Source: Nitrospirales bacterium
GTDB taxonomy: Bacteria > Nitrospirota > Nitrospiria > Nitrospirales > UBA8639
Direction of reading: 5' to 3'
Length of the DNA: 64,000 nucleotides
NCBI GenBank assembly: GCA_031315865.1
Contig: JALDRJ010000002.1
Location: 1 to 64,000 of the forward strand
The first letter of the stretch is position 1; every line of letters begins with the position of its first letter. Below, piece after piece: positions 52,935 through 62,216 of this stretch. A program made the position numbers and the translations under genes. A model generated the notes under the pieces. That model was not told the origin of the DNA. It saw only the letters and a program-made list of their open reading frames with translations, and did no database searches.

Positions 52935-53455
52935 GAAATAAAGATCCCCGCCGCAAGCAGCGGGGTATTTTAGAAGAGAGCCAAGTGCCGATCTTCGTAT
53001 AACTTCTCGTAGGCGGCCCCTTGTTGTTTGACGTACGCAGCAATCATTTTTTCATTGCCATGCTTCCCAACCGTACTGGCGTAATAGCCATCGGTCCAGA
53101 ATTCTCCTCCCCAGAGCTGCTGCTTTACTGGAGGGGGGCGTCGGAATATCTCCTGCGCGGTGAGACTTTTTATAATCGTCACCACTTTCGTCACACTATA
53201 ACTGGGCACGGCTTGCACCCCAAAATGCACGTGCTCCTTATCCGTACCAATTTCCAGGAACTTTATCTGATACCGTTTCTCCAGCTCCACGCACACGTCG
53301 CGCAAGACTTCGTCCACAGCCGAGTCAAAGACGGCTCGTCGGTATTTGGCGGGGAACACCAGGTGATACAGTAAGACGGGAACATTATGACTCTTGTGCA
53401 GAGACTTGCTCACGCAAGCATTCTACGCCGCAAGCGGCGGGGAATATACCCGCTA
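52935..53455 (-). mobile_element. IS200/IS605-type insertion sequence
   Basis: A single tnpA on the minus strand lies between two end hairpins: CCCCGCCGCAAGCAGCGGGG (about 52947-52966) and GCCGCAAGCGGC (about 53427-53438). Outside them are inverted AAAAGGGGACATTC (52859) and GAATGTCTCTTTT (53470). There is no TnpB. tnpA appears intact, so it may still be mobile. Confidence 0.7.
52970..53413 (-). CDS. tnpA: IS200/IS605 transposase TnpA (Y1 HUH)
   Basis: 147 residues, starting at GTG 53413. The HUH motif is EHVHFGV, the catalytic tyrosine is in DGYYASTVG, and the family pattern VPVLLYHLVFPAKYRRAVF plus IIKSLTAQEIFRR is complete. It cuts and joins single-stranded DNA at the element's hairpin ends. 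No stop or frameshift is seen. Confidence 0.93.
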   Translation of the reverse strand: MSKSLHKSHNVPVLLYHLVFPAKYRRAVFDSAVDEVLRDVCVELEKRYQIKFLEIGTDKEHVHFGVQAVPSYSVTKVVTIIKSLTAQEIFRRPPPVKQQLWGGEFWTDGYYASTVGKHGNEKMIAAYVKQQGAAYEKLYEDRHLALF

Positions 53456-53525
53456 GGGATTCAAAAAAAATGGAATGTCTCTTTTCCTGAAAGAGACAAA
53501 ATAGAAGCGGGGCAAAAGAGTCACT

Positions 53526-54041
53526 TCACCGAAACAAGTGACGAGGTAAGGTAAGAGTGATTCCGAATGTCGAAGCAGGCTGAATACCAGTAGCGTGATG
53601 GTACGTAAGAACGCCGTCGAGCCCCACGATAATGACTTCTTGAACACTGGAGGCAAGGTACGCTTGAATTTTATGATTGATTTCTATCTGTCGATTTCCT
53701 GGCGAAAGTACTTCTACGACCAATTCTGGAGCCTCCAGAAGATCTTGGTCGGTTCTCAGTATCTGCCACTTTTCTGCGGGCATCCAGACCACATCAGGAA
53801 CGCGGACACCAGCCGAAACAGTCAACACTGCAGCTTCGACTACCGCTTCTCCTCCCAACTGTGCACGAAGCTGAAAGGCGATCTCAGCACACAGCCGTTG
53901 ATGCCGATTGCTAGGCTTGGGACTCATGATAATTTCTCCATGTTCACTCAGCTCATACCAATCGGGCAGCTGTTCGTTCTTGGCTATTTCAGCCCACAGA
54001 TGGGATAAAGCATCTGGAGAAAGAGTAGTGTCAATTGACAT
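53526..54041 (-). CDS. Uma2-family putative nuclease (DUF820)
   Basis: 171 residues of the PD-(D/E)XK-like Uma2 fold. SEHGEIIMSPKPSNRHQRLCAEIAFQLRAQL, then VRVPDVVWMP (Asp), ELVVEVLSPGNRQIEINHKIQAYL (Glu and Lys) complete the active site. Its biological role is unknown; copies are common in Cyanobacteria, Nitrospirota and accessory DNA. It lies upstream of the IS200 element on the same strand. Confidence 0.88.
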   Translation of the reverse strand: MSIDTTLSPDALSHLWAEIAKNEQLPDWYELSEHGEIIMSPKPSNRHQRLCAEIAFQLRAQLGGEAVVEAAVLTVSAGVRVPDVVWMPAEKWQILRTDQDLLEAPELVVEVLSPGNRQIEINHKIQAYLASSVQEVIIVGLDGVLTYHHATGIQPASTFGITLTLPRHLFR

Positions 54042-54453
54042 ATGTTTATTTTAGAAAGCGCTCAAATCTCTGTCAATTGAGGGAGGAATGAAGTTGGGGC
54101 CTTCGCACCCAAGATGCCACCAGCACACGGTACGAGCACGCTCATTCGCGACTGCAACATGGTCTCAAGAGGGGACACAAGAGGAGACCCTGCTAAGTTC
54201 ATAGGTTAATGGACATGAAGAACTGAGTATGCAAGAGTCCTGTCGATACCGAGACACAGACGGCTTCATATCTTCGATAGTTGTTACCACTCGACGCTAC
54301 GCATGCGTGATAGGGACTAAACTGGCGAGGAAGAAAGCATTAACAAAAGGTTTGCACCTAAACGTAAACGACCACGATCGTCCTGCGGTGGACAGCAAAA
54401 AAGGCTATCTTGTGGTGCTTGTCTCTCAGTGGTCGGTACGGTATCCTCATTCA
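54042..54453. other. stretch without a supported gene
   Basis: The DUF433 frame is open here back to 54229, but the stretch lacks a ribosome site and reads as non-coding. Short purine tracts AGAGGGGACACAAGAGGAGAC (about 54170) resemble transposon ends elsewhere in this region. Confidence 0.4.
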
Positions 54454-54774
54454 ATGTCGAACGATGAATTGCTGACTCGGATTACGATTGATCCACAGGT
54501 TTGTCATGGGAAGCCCTGTATTCGGAGCTTACGCTATCCCGTGGAATGGATTCTAGAACTCATGAGCAGTGGGATGACAACTGAACAGATTTTAACTGAC
54601 TACGAGGATTTAGAAGAGGCAGACCTCCGAGCCGCTTGTGCCTTTGCTGCACGACTTAGTCAAATCCAACGTATTGAGCCTGTTGTGGGGAAAAATTTCT
54701 GCTCGACGCCCAACTTCCCAGAAGACTCGCCGTCGCTCTTCAATCTGCTGGCCACGATAGTCGTCATGCTCTAG
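54454..54774 (+). CDS. DUF433 antitoxin-like protein (C-terminus out of register)
   Basis: The DUF433 domain is complete from ATG 54454: LLTRITIDPQVCHGKPCIRSLRYPVEWILELMSSGMTTEQILTDYEDLEEADLRAACAFAA. After IEPVVG the frame leaves the normal end and reads through the next gene in the wrong phase to 54774. Related antitoxins stop about here, before a DUF5615 gene. A small indel near 54690 is the simplest explanation. An intact domain suggests binding may persist. Confidence 0.75.
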   Translation: MSNDELLTRITIDPQVCHGKPCIRSLRYPVEWILELMSSGMTTEQILTDYEDLEEADLRAACAFAARLSQIQRIEPVVGKNFCSTPNFPEDSPSLFNLLATIVVML

Positions 54775-55007
54775 ACCTTCCGCTTGGCAACGCGACTCCT
54801 GATGAAGAGATTATCAAGATTGCAATGAGCGAAGAACGAATCGTCATGACCAAAGATCGTGATTTCGTCACTTCCTTTTTGATCCATCAACGACCGTCCA
54901 ATATTCTGTTGTTCTCTGCGGGAAGCATCAACAATGTCGATCTTCGGCAGCTTATTTTCCAAAACTTAGTTGCGTTGAAAAACGCTTTCCGACAGCATCA
55001 CCTTTGA
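54693..55007 (+). pseudogene. DUF5615 PIN-like toxin lacking a start codon
   Basis: In the -1 frame relative to DUF433, KFLLDAQLPRRLAVALQSAG, then ALDLPLGNATPDEEIIKIAMSEERIVMTKDRDFVTSFLI and the rest of a DUF5615 domain run to the stop at 55007. The PIN-type acidic residues (D in LLDAQ, D in TKDRDF) are present. The frame opens only after a TGA at 54675 and contains no ATG, GTG or TTG before KFLLD, so it is probably a silenced toxin, unless CTG or a downstream ATG (54825) starts translation. Confidence 0.65.
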
Positions 55008-55295
55008 GCAAAGGATGTGCCTCGCGAGATTGAAGCTTTATTTCGGACTCCTACTAATTGTATCGCCAGTAATCGATCGGACACTCATTCAGAAAATTTT
55101 TTACGCGTCCGATTCCAGGCCTCGCGCACCTGCCGTCTCGTGCTATGCTTGAAGCTAGCTTAGGTCATTTGAGTTATAGCGAATCCAAATACGTTCCAAT
55201 CGATACAGACGACACACCCCGCGCAGTACGACGTTGAACCAGACGGAAATTATTTCAAACGGCTATAGCGAACAGCCCTGTCACTGGTGAGCGGA
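55008..55295. other. intergenic stretch without a gene
   Basis: 288 bp between the broken toxin and metF. No ORF, tRNA fold or strong hairpin is visible. Confidence 0.5.
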
Positions 55296-56201
55296 TTAGT
55301 CGTACCGAAAATGCTGTTGGAAGCAGTCGGAACTGCGGATGCCCAGGGATTGGTAAATTCGCAGCGTGGCTTTGGATTTGTTCAGCGTGTAGAAATGAAT
55401 CCCGCGAACTTTCTGGTCGATGAGGTCATGCACCTGCTCGGTGGCCCAATGAATCCCGACATGTTCAGCTTGTTCATCGGTTTCAGCGCGTTCCATCGCC
55501 CGGAGCAGTTTTGCGGGAAACCTCGCGCCTAATGCGAGTTCTGCCATGCGGTTCATACCCTTTCGCGAGGTAATCGGCATGATCCCCGCGATGACCGGCA
55601 CCTTAATCCCCGCCATTTCACATCGTTCGCAGTAATCGTAAAAATCGCGATTATCGAAAAACAACTGCGTGCAAATGTAGTCGGCTCCCGCATCGATTTT
55701 TTTCTTGAGATGCTCGATTTCTTGCAGACGATTGGGCGTCCCCGGATGGCCCTCAGGGAACCCGGCCACTCCGACGCCCATTTGTGGGTACTGGCCCTTG
55801 ATGAACGCCACAAGCTCGGAAGCATACGCAAAGCCATCCGAAGGGGTTTCTGCCTGTGTCTGTCCCTTTGGCGGATCGCCCCGCAGGGCCATGATGTTCG
55901 TGATGCCGTTGTTGGCATACTTTGCCAGAATCTCATTGATTTCCGCCTTTCCCGACCCTACACAGGTTAAGTGCGAGACGATCGTCAGGTCTGTTTCTTT
56001 TCGAAGCTTGACCACCAAGTCATGCGTACGCCCGCGAGTCGTGCCTCCAGCCCCATACGTCACACTCACATAGGCTGGCTGCAATGGCATGAGCATCGAA
56101 ATGGTCCGAAACAGCTCTTCCGATGCGGCTTCAGTCTTGGGAGGGAAAAATTCAAAGCTAATGGCGGGATTATGTTGAACGAGTACGTCTGAAATATGCA
56201 T
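55296..56201 (-). CDS. metF: 5,10-methylenetetrahydrofolate reductase
   Basis: 301 residues from ATG 56201, with AAGGAA 6 nt upstream. Signature segments: ISFEFFPPKTEAASEELF, PAYVSVTYGAGGTTRGRTHDLVVKL, NGITNIMALRGDPPKGQ and ADYICTQLFFDNRDFYDYCERCEMAGIKVPVIAGIMPITS. It reduces methylene- to methyl-tetrahydrofolate for methionine synthesis. The catalytic Glu (SFEFFPPK) and the Asp in RGDPP are present. Confidence 0.96.
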   Translation of the reverse strand: MHISDVLVQHNPAISFEFFPPKTEAASEELFRTISMLMPLQPAYVSVTYGAGGTTRGRTHDLVVKLRKETDLTIVSHLTCVGSGKAEINEILAKYANNGITNIMALRGDPPKGQTQAETPSDGFAYASELVAFIKGQYPQMGVGVAGFPEGHPGTPNRLQEIEHLKKKIDAGADYICTQLFFDNRDFYDYCERCEMAGIKVPVIAGIMPITSRKGMNRMAELALGARFPAKLLRAMERAETDEQAEHVGIHWATEQVHDLIDQKVRGIHFYTLNKSKATLRIYQSLGIRSSDCFQQHFRYD

Positions 56202-56265
56202 CACAATTCCTTCACACAAACGAGGAACGCTTGTCTTCTTAATAATCGGCAGAGGATGAAAAATA

Positions 56266-57339
56266 TTAACGGGTCGCGACAGCCTTGTGGCTTAATGTGA
56301 CACATCGACATCCGAGATACAACCCCGCGCCCGCGATGCCCAGCACCACGATCACGACCGGCCAAGAAAGCGGAGCCGCGTGAATCCGCTCTCCGAGAGA
56401 GAGCAACCACACGTTCCTGACTTCCTCCCGTATCAAAACCATCAAGACAGTCGTGAGAATCAAACTCCCCACCCCTCCCCAGACGAGCCCACGTTTCTGG
56501 GGAATCATCAACGAGGAATTTAGCAGGACCAAGGAGAGTAACGTCAGCGTCAAACTGAGGAAAAAAATCAACGACACCACGCTCGTGCCTTCGATCAAAT
56601 GCACTCGAACCTGGGCTGGCAGCGCCAACATAAACCATGGGCCGACGACCACTTGCGGCACAGTGCCAGCCAGCGCCCATCCCACACCGAACCGGACCAA
56701 TCGGATATCGTACGGCGCCGGATCTTTTTGGTGATCTTCACGAGACTGCGGCCTCAAACTCCCATAGATCGCCAGCGCTACGCCCGTGATCGCGAGCCCC
56801 GAACACACCGTATGAAGCAAACGTGGCCAAAACGTAGAAAGAAGAGCGGCCGATTCAACAAGTCTTTCGTCGTTCCCTGCGCTGTTTGACAGCATCGGCA
56901 TATTGATATGCGATGATACAAAAAGACCGGCGATCAGGATCATGCAGATAATCACCAGACAAGCTATCATCCACTGAAGTCCGGGCGTTTCAGCATGAGC
57001 ACGTCGTAACCACACCATCCCGCCAAAACCGATGACCAGCAACAACAGGAGTCCTAGCCAACTGATCAGGGAAGATCCCCAGATCGGCAACAATGTCCAT
57101 TCATATTGCCAACGAACGACGGCCCAGTTCATGAGACCAAAGACCACTGCGAGTCCGAGGACCATCGGCATCAGACGGCCCATATCCTGAGCAAGTGTCC
57201 GATAATACGCCTGGGCATCTCCGTTCGCGCTTCGATAACGCATCATCATCAAAATGGGTATTCCACCGATCGCCAGATTTTTCAGGATTCCATGGAACAA
57301 AAAGCTTATGGCTTGAAGAATTTGTAACAATATATCCAT
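56266..57339 (-). CDS. multi-helix membrane protein with cytochrome bd-like histidines
   Basis: 357 residues with about nine membrane helices. FLFHGILKNLAIGGIPILMMM near the start and FWPRLLHTVCSGLAITGVALA in the middle resemble the heme-ligand helices of cytochrome bd subunit I (histidines in the same relative positions), with a further SSHINMP. The Q-loop and the remaining family motifs are not obvious and the protein is shorter than CydA. Candidate quinol-oxidase-like or ferric-reductase-like protein; a non-heme membrane protein is the alternative. Confidence 0.55.
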   Translation of the reverse strand: MDILLQILQAISFLFHGILKNLAIGGIPILMMMRYRSANGDAQAYYRTLAQDMGRLMPMVLGLAVVFGLMNWAVVRWQYEWTLLPIWGSSLISWLGLLLLLVIGFGGMVWLRRAHAETPGLQWMIACLVIICMILIAGLFVSSHINMPMLSNSAGNDERLVESAALLSTFWPRLLHTVCSGLAITGVALAIYGSLRPQSREDHQKDPAPYDIRLVRFGVGWALAGTVPQVVVGPWFMLALPAQVRVHLIEGTSVVSLIFFLSLTLTLLSLVLLNSSLMIPQKRGLVWGGVGSLILTTVLMVLIREEVRNVWLLSLGERIHAAPLSWPVVIVVLGIAGAGLYLGCRCVTLSHKAVATR

Positions 57340-57517
57340 GCGCTCTCACATGACCGATTCAATCACGACATCTGACGGCCCAAGACACCGTTTACGCTAG
57401 GACATGTTTTCGCATACCATTTCCCCAAAGTGCAAATGAGATCACTGCATCGCTCATCAAAAACGCCCGACTCGCCATTCGTCTGTCCCTTTTGAGCGCA
57501 TTCGATTACAGAGCAAC

Positions 57518-59452
57518 ATGACGACACCCGATCTTCTTATTCTTCTTGTTTTCATCCTCTACACCCTGATTGTCGGCTTTCGCGCTCGCTCCATCGCGTC
57601 TCAAAACCTTGAAGAATACTTTCTGGCTGGGCGCTCGCTCAAAGGATGGCAGGCCGGAATCAGCATGGCCGCGACCCAGTTCGCCGCCGATACGCCCTTG
57701 CTCGTCACGGGCCTCATTGCCACAGCTGGCATCTTTGCTCTCTGGAGACTCTGGATCTATGCCATCGCCTTTCTTTTATTGGGATTCTTGCTGGCTCCCT
57801 GTTGGCGGCGTGTGGGCGTGTTAACAGACGCCGAACTCAGTGAAATTCGCTATGGCAGTCAAGCCGCACCACTCCTGCGAGGCATAAAAGCAGTATATTT
57901 TGGCACCATCATCAATTGTACTGTTCTCGCGATGGTGCTGCTGGCCGCGACAAGGCTTGCCGAGCCTTTCCTTCTGTGGCACGAATGGCTTCCTCCGTTT
58001 TTGTACGAAACATTGCGGCACACCGTCGAATGGCTCGGAGTCTCATTTTCGCTGAGCGACACATCCCCAGAGTATCTATGGATTCTCTCAACCAACAACC
58101 TCTTATCCATCGGTACCCTGGTCCTCGTAACACTCCTCTACTCGACCACCGGGGGGCTGCGCAGCGTCGTCGCGACTGATCTCGTGCAATTTTTCATCGC
58201 GATCGCCGGCAGCCTCCTGTTTGGGTGGTATGTCCTGCAAGAAGTGGGGGGGCTGGATGGGCTTTCTCGGCAACTGACATCCATGTACACCCCGATCGGA
58301 CCGGGAGGCCTTACGTACGAACAACTTGTGGCCTTTACACCTTCCGAGGCGAAACACGCCTCATTCGCGATTCTTCTGGCGTACGGGCTTCAATGGTTGC
58401 TGCAGATGAATGCCGATGGCACAGGATACCTCGCTCAACGTTCCATGGCTTGCCGAAGCGATCGCGATGCCATGCAGGCCGCGGTGATTTTTACATTTTC
58501 ACAAATCGTCGTTCGAAGCCTGATTTGGATTCCGATCGGGTTAGGACTGTTACTCATCTTCCCGCCTGATCCACACACTGTTAGCTTGAATTATGCCGCT
58601 GAACGCGAATTCATGTTCATACAAGGCATTGCTGAATTATTGCCAAACGGACTTCGGGGGTTGCTCCTCGTGGGCATGCTCGCCGCACTCGCCTCAACGC
58701 TCGATACTCACCTGAACTGGGGTGCATCGTATTGGACCCATGATATCTACCAGCGATTTATTTGCCCCCTTTGGCTCAAGAAGACGCCGTCACAACGCTC
58801 GCTCGTGTGGATCGCGCGTGGAGCCAACCTCCTCATCCTGCTCCTCGCTCTCTTCATCCTTCCATTCCTCTCTTCCATACAGAAAGCATGGCAAATCAGC
58901 CTTTTGTTGGGTTCCGGTATCGGCGTCACGCTAGTGCTTCGTTGGATATGGTGGCGTCTGAATGCGTGGGGGGAACTGGCCAGCCTCACGACCTCTCTTC
59001 TCCTAGCGCCGGCTCTCCTCTGGAGCGCGGAAAGCCGCCTGGACGAATCAATGCGACTTCTCATCATGGCCGGTGGAGCCACGCTGATGAGCATCACGAT
59101 CTCGCTCCTCACGAAACCGGAAAACCCTGGGCTGTTAAGAAGATTCTACCGGAAAGCCAGTCCGCCTGGATTTTGGGGACCGGTGGCTATCGACTGCGGT
59201 TTATCGCCACAAGAAAGCATGACAAGGCTCTGGAATGCTCTTCTTGCCACTTTCCTCGCGGCCTTGTCCGTTTTTTTGATCCTGACCGGAATAGGGTCAT
59301 TCATCGCCCACAGCCCGAGCCCTGCGTGGTTTCCCTGGAGTGAAGGCTGGATTCCCGGTGTCTTACTGACCGGCTTCGGGCTCATCCCTCTCTGGTGGCG
59401 TCTGGCCTTCAGGATGCCGTCTCACGCAATAGAGGATAAGACAATCGGTTGA
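57518..59452 (+). CDS. sodium/solute symporter family (SSS) protein
   Basis: 644 residues with thirteen or so membrane helices. YFLAGRSLKGWQAGISMAATQFAADTPLLVTGLI is the SSS signature (SSF domain), followed by NNLLSIGTLVLVTLLYSTTGGLRSVVATDLVQFFIAIAGS and MLAALASTLDTHLNWGASYWTHDIYQRF (Na+ site). Length and the extended C-terminus fit larger members. Transported solute unknown. The start ATG is 178 bp from the divergent membrane protein. Confidence 0.9.
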   Translation: MTTPDLLILLVFILYTLIVGFRARSIASQNLEEYFLAGRSLKGWQAGISMAATQFAADTPLLVTGLIATAGIFALWRLWIYAIAFLLLGFLLAPCWRRVGVLTDAELSEIRYGSQAAPLLRGIKAVYFGTIINCTVLAMVLLAATRLAEPFLLWHEWLPPFLYETLRHTVEWLGVSFSLSDTSPEYLWILSTNNLLSIGTLVLVTLLYSTTGGLRSVVATDLVQFFIAIAGSLLFGWYVLQEVGGLDGLSRQLTSMYTPIGPGGLTYEQLVAFTPSEAKHASFAILLAYGLQWLLQMNADGTGYLAQRSMACRSDRDAMQAAVIFTFSQIVVRSLIWIPIGLGLLLIFPPDPHTVSLNYAAEREFMFIQGIAELLPNGLRGLLLVGMLAALASTLDTHLNWGASYWTHDIYQRFICPLWLKKTPSQRSLVWIARGANLLILLLALFILPFLSSIQKAWQISLLLGSGIGVTLVLRWIWWRLNAWGELASLTTSLLLAPALLWSAESRLDESMRLLIMAGGATLMSITISLLTKPENPGLLRRFYRKASPPGFWGPVAIDCGLSPQESMTRLWNALLATFLAALSVFLILTGIGSFIAHSPSPAWFPWSEGWIPGVLLTGFGLIPLWWRLAFRMPSHAIEDKTIG

Positions 59453-59523
59453 ACACAGGCAAACAATATCAGTTGCATTGACCGTTCACAGACTACGAAT
59501 ACGATTAAGTATTCCGACTCTTT

Positions 59524-60219
59524 TTAGCTGCTTTGATGCTCAGTGGCTCCGGCAGTCTCTAAGATTTTCACGATCTCATCGAACCCATTCTGTTTGGCAT
59601 GCCGCAGAGGCGTCAGACCACCAATATCGACAATATTGACATTCGCTCCAGCGTCCACCAATGCCTGGACGATTTTCTGATGACGAGGCCCTCCGTCTCC
59701 GAGGACAATGGCTTCCAGTAAAGCTGTCCAACCCAGGTAATTCTCATGGTCGATATCGACGGGCGTATTGACTAACAATTTCACCATGTCCACATGGCCA
59801 CGCTCCGCGGCACGGATCAATGGCGTCCCGCCAAAACGATTATACCGGGTAAAGTCCGGTTTGGCGTTCAACATACATTCCATGATGTCGACTGTCCCTT
59901 CGTCACCGGCCAACAAGAACGGACTATCCTGTTGTTGATCTTGTATGTTCACATCAGCGCCGGCTTTGAGCAAAACTTTGGCGCTTTCTACATTATGTTT
60001 CTCCACCGCCACGAGTAAGGGCGTGCGCCCTCGAACATCCTGTGCGTTGACATTGATATTTTCCTTCACTAAGGCCTGGACCGTAGGCAAATCATTCTGT
60101 TCCACGGCCTCAAACAGGCGTTGCTCGTCGCTACTCTTCAGCACGCCAGGTTTCGCCACAGCGATCACGGCCATGAGCAGACCAAGTGCCAAGATGCTAA
60201 AGATGGGAGTCAGTTTCAT
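59524..60219 (-). CDS. exported ankyrin-repeat protein
   Basis: 231 residues with a signal peptide (FSILALGLLMAVIAVAKPG) and five or six ankyrin repeats of about 33 residues: LPTVQALVKENINVNAQDVRGRTPLLVAVEKHNVESAKVLLKAGADVNIQDQQQDSPFLLA... and GGTPLIRAAERGHVDMVKLLVNT. Ankyrin proteins of this type protect against peroxide stress in some bacteria; here the partner is unknown. A GGAGG site precedes ATG 60219. Confidence 0.93.
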   Translation of the reverse strand: MKLTPIFSILALGLLMAVIAVAKPGVLKSSDEQRLFEAVEQNDLPTVQALVKENINVNAQDVRGRTPLLVAVEKHNVESAKVLLKAGADVNIQDQQQDSPFLLAGDEGTVDIMECMLNAKPDFTRYNRFGGTPLIRAAERGHVDMVKLLVNTPVDIDHENYLGWTALLEAIVLGDGGPRHQKIVQALVDAGANVNIVDIGGLTPLRHAKQNGFDEIVKILETAGATEHQSS

Positions 60220-60334
60220 GATTCTACCTCCTTCATGACCTTCTGGTCGTCAATGATCTCTTAACCCTGTTCAGCTGGCATCGGCAAATCGTGTCTTTTG
60301 AGAGACGAATGGCCTCATCCAATCACTGTGCAGA

Positions 60335-60661
60335 CTATTCATGATCCTTTGATATAATTTGACGTTGCGCCTCAAACCAATCTTCCCAATCCTGTCCATG
60401 ATGCCCGCCTCGTAACTGATAGAGTTCATAAGCTCGGATTTCGATTTGATCGTGAAGACCTGCTGACAGTGAAGATTCTGGATAATTGATAGATTCAACC
60501 GTACTCGCCGGTGCAGCGGTGTGTCGTTGCAAAAGCAAGACATCAGCTTTCGAGCGAATGGGCTCTTTATGCTTTTTGATCAGCCTAAATTTTCGTGGTT
60601 GTGAAACAACGGGGGTTTGCTCGGTCTCCTCATCTGTGACAATTTGCTGTTTTTTCCGCAT
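60335..60661 (-). CDS. DUF2934 protein
   Basis: 108 residues from ATG 60661 with GGAGGG upstream. A basic N-terminus (MRKKQQIVTDEETEQTPVVSQPRKFRLIKKHKEPIRSK) precedes the DUF2934 core at the end: HDQIEIRAYELYQLRGGHHGQDWEDWFEAQRQI. The domain occurs in many Nitrospirota and Deltaproteobacteria with unknown role. It lies 16 bp after the stop of the sugar nucleotidyltransferase gene, so the two are likely co-transcribed. Confidence 0.85.
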   Translation of the reverse strand: MRKKQQIVTDEETEQTPVVSQPRKFRLIKKHKEPIRSKADVLLLQRHTAAPASTVESINYPESSLSAGLHDQIEIRAYELYQLRGGHHGQDWEDWFEAQRQIISKDHE

Positions 60662-60677
60662 AATGACAGTCCCTCCA

Positions 60678-61649
60678 TCATACATGTGCATAATGCTGAG
60701 CATAGTGTGGTTCACTGAAGTCCTGAACAGGAAACGTGGGCTTTTTGCCTAAAAGCTCCAATGTACTGGAGATACGCTCAGGCCGCTCCCAATCACTCCA
60801 CAACACGTCTTGAAGTTCCATGACGCCGACGGATTCGGGGACCTGCTGCAAGAGACCGGTAGAGAAATTATGGCTCGGCATGGCTCGATAAATCGCGTCA
60901 AGAAAAGGGCCTTCAGACGGCGTGCCAATCACCGTGCCCAATTCCTCAAACCGTTCCATGAGGTCAGGAAAGCATCGCCACCCAAGCTTCCATAACGTCT
61001 CCGCTTTGACAGCCATGACTAAGGTGTTCCACAGCGCCCCATTCGACATGGCCGTTATCCCCCGGGTCGCATCAGGCTTTTCGAGAAATGTTTTGACCTG
61101 TCGCACGCTTGATCCACTACTCCACCCTAGTTCCTCTTTCATCTCGATCCACCCATAATCTAATTCAAGGTGCATCGGCTGACTGCCTAAGAGGATGATT
61201 CGATCCTGCAAAATTTCCGTCGCGCGTAAAGCGCGTCGCACCATTTCAAGGAACCGACTCTCTGGATACACGAAATGATCGGATGGAAAGATCGCTACCG
61301 TTGCCTGAGGATTCCAAAACCGAACGTAGGTCAGAGCGAGAAAAATCCCTGCTCCGGTGTCGCGGTTCTGAGGCTGGAGAAGCAATCGGCCATTCGCATG
61401 CTGTTTCAACTGTGGCCAGGACTGCTGCCAATGGTCTCGCGCAACCACCGTGACTTTCTGTTTTGAGGGGGTGAGTCGATCCGCACGATCCCATGTGTGT
61501 TGCAGCATGGAACGAGTTCCGACGAACGTACAATATTGTTTGGGCAAGGGGTAACCAATCCACCGCTTAATAGAAGGACGTAGTCGCTCTCCTTCTCCGC
61601 CGGCCAGAATGATTGACCATGAGGACCTGACTGCCGGTAGATACGTCAT
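60678..61649 (-). CDS. mannose-1-phosphate guanylyltransferase-like nucleotidyltransferase
   Basis: 323 residues from ATG 61649 (GGAG upstream). The nucleotidyltransferase core WSIILAGGEGERLRPSIKRWIGYPLPKQYCTFVG is present, with ATVAIFPSDHFVYPE (metal Asp) and VKTFLEKPDATRGITAMS. It resembles the ManC/mannose-1-phosphate guanylyltransferase group but lacks the C-terminal isomerase half. It makes a nucleotide sugar for envelope polysaccharides; the exact sugar is not shown. Confidence 0.82.
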   Translation of the reverse strand: MTYLPAVRSSWSIILAGGEGERLRPSIKRWIGYPLPKQYCTFVGTRSMLQHTWDRADRLTPSKQKVTVVARDHWQQSWPQLKQHANGRLLLQPQNRDTGAGIFLALTYVRFWNPQATVAIFPSDHFVYPESRFLEMVRRALRATEILQDRIILLGSQPMHLELDYGWIEMKEELGWSSGSSVRQVKTFLEKPDATRGITAMSNGALWNTLVMAVKAETLWKLGWRCFPDLMERFEELGTVIGTPSEGPFLDAIYRAMPSHNFSTGLLQQVPESVGVMELQDVLWSDWERPERISSTLELLGKKPTFPVQDFSEPHYAQHYAHV

Positions 61650-61679
61650 GGTGAACACTCCTTTCTCTCTAGAAGGTAT

Positions 61680-62216
61680 ATTTTGAAAACCGAATCAGAG
61701 AGTCGATGCTCAGATGTTCGATTCATTAGGCCTGGTACCACCCCTTTGTCCTTCGATTCGCAATCGGCATCTGCGTATCAAACTGAGAATGCGTATCAAA
61801 GTAAGAAATTACCCCTGCAAGTGAGCAAAGGCTATGCCATCACGATGAAATCGCTATCCCCTGTAATTTTAAGGGAATAATCAGATTTCACGACGATGAA
61901 AAGAACAAAATTTGAGCAATCTTGCACAGAGCACACAGAGCGAATATAAACGGTCAAGAATCGACCTGAACGATGAGGCTTGTTGAAAAAATCAGCCAGC
62001 GGCGTTCAACGAACGCTCAAGGACTACACTGAGGTGTCGAGAGGGATAAGGACTGAAATCCTACTAAGACTTCAGAAAGGAGATTTAATTCAAGGGACCG
62101 TTGAAAACGGTTTATATACGGAACAACGAATCGGCATGCGGGCGTGTAACGGCCCCTGTCGAGCAGGCACATGATTCTATCGTGCAATCGACATTCAAGG
62201 TGAAGACCATAGTCTC
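61680..62216. other. intergenic stretch without a supported gene
   Basis: About 540 bp. Around 61976-62010 it contains GGCTTGTTGAAAAAATCAGC then CAGCGGCGTTC, which I associate with intergenic repeats in related genomes, from memory. A small hairpin ACCGTT-GAAA-ACGGT lies near 62098. No open frame of quality. Confidence 0.4.

Noticed and set aside
54229-54453. Upstream extension of the DUF433 ORF to 54229.
   Set aside because: No ribosome site and low coding character; the domain starts right after ATG 54454.
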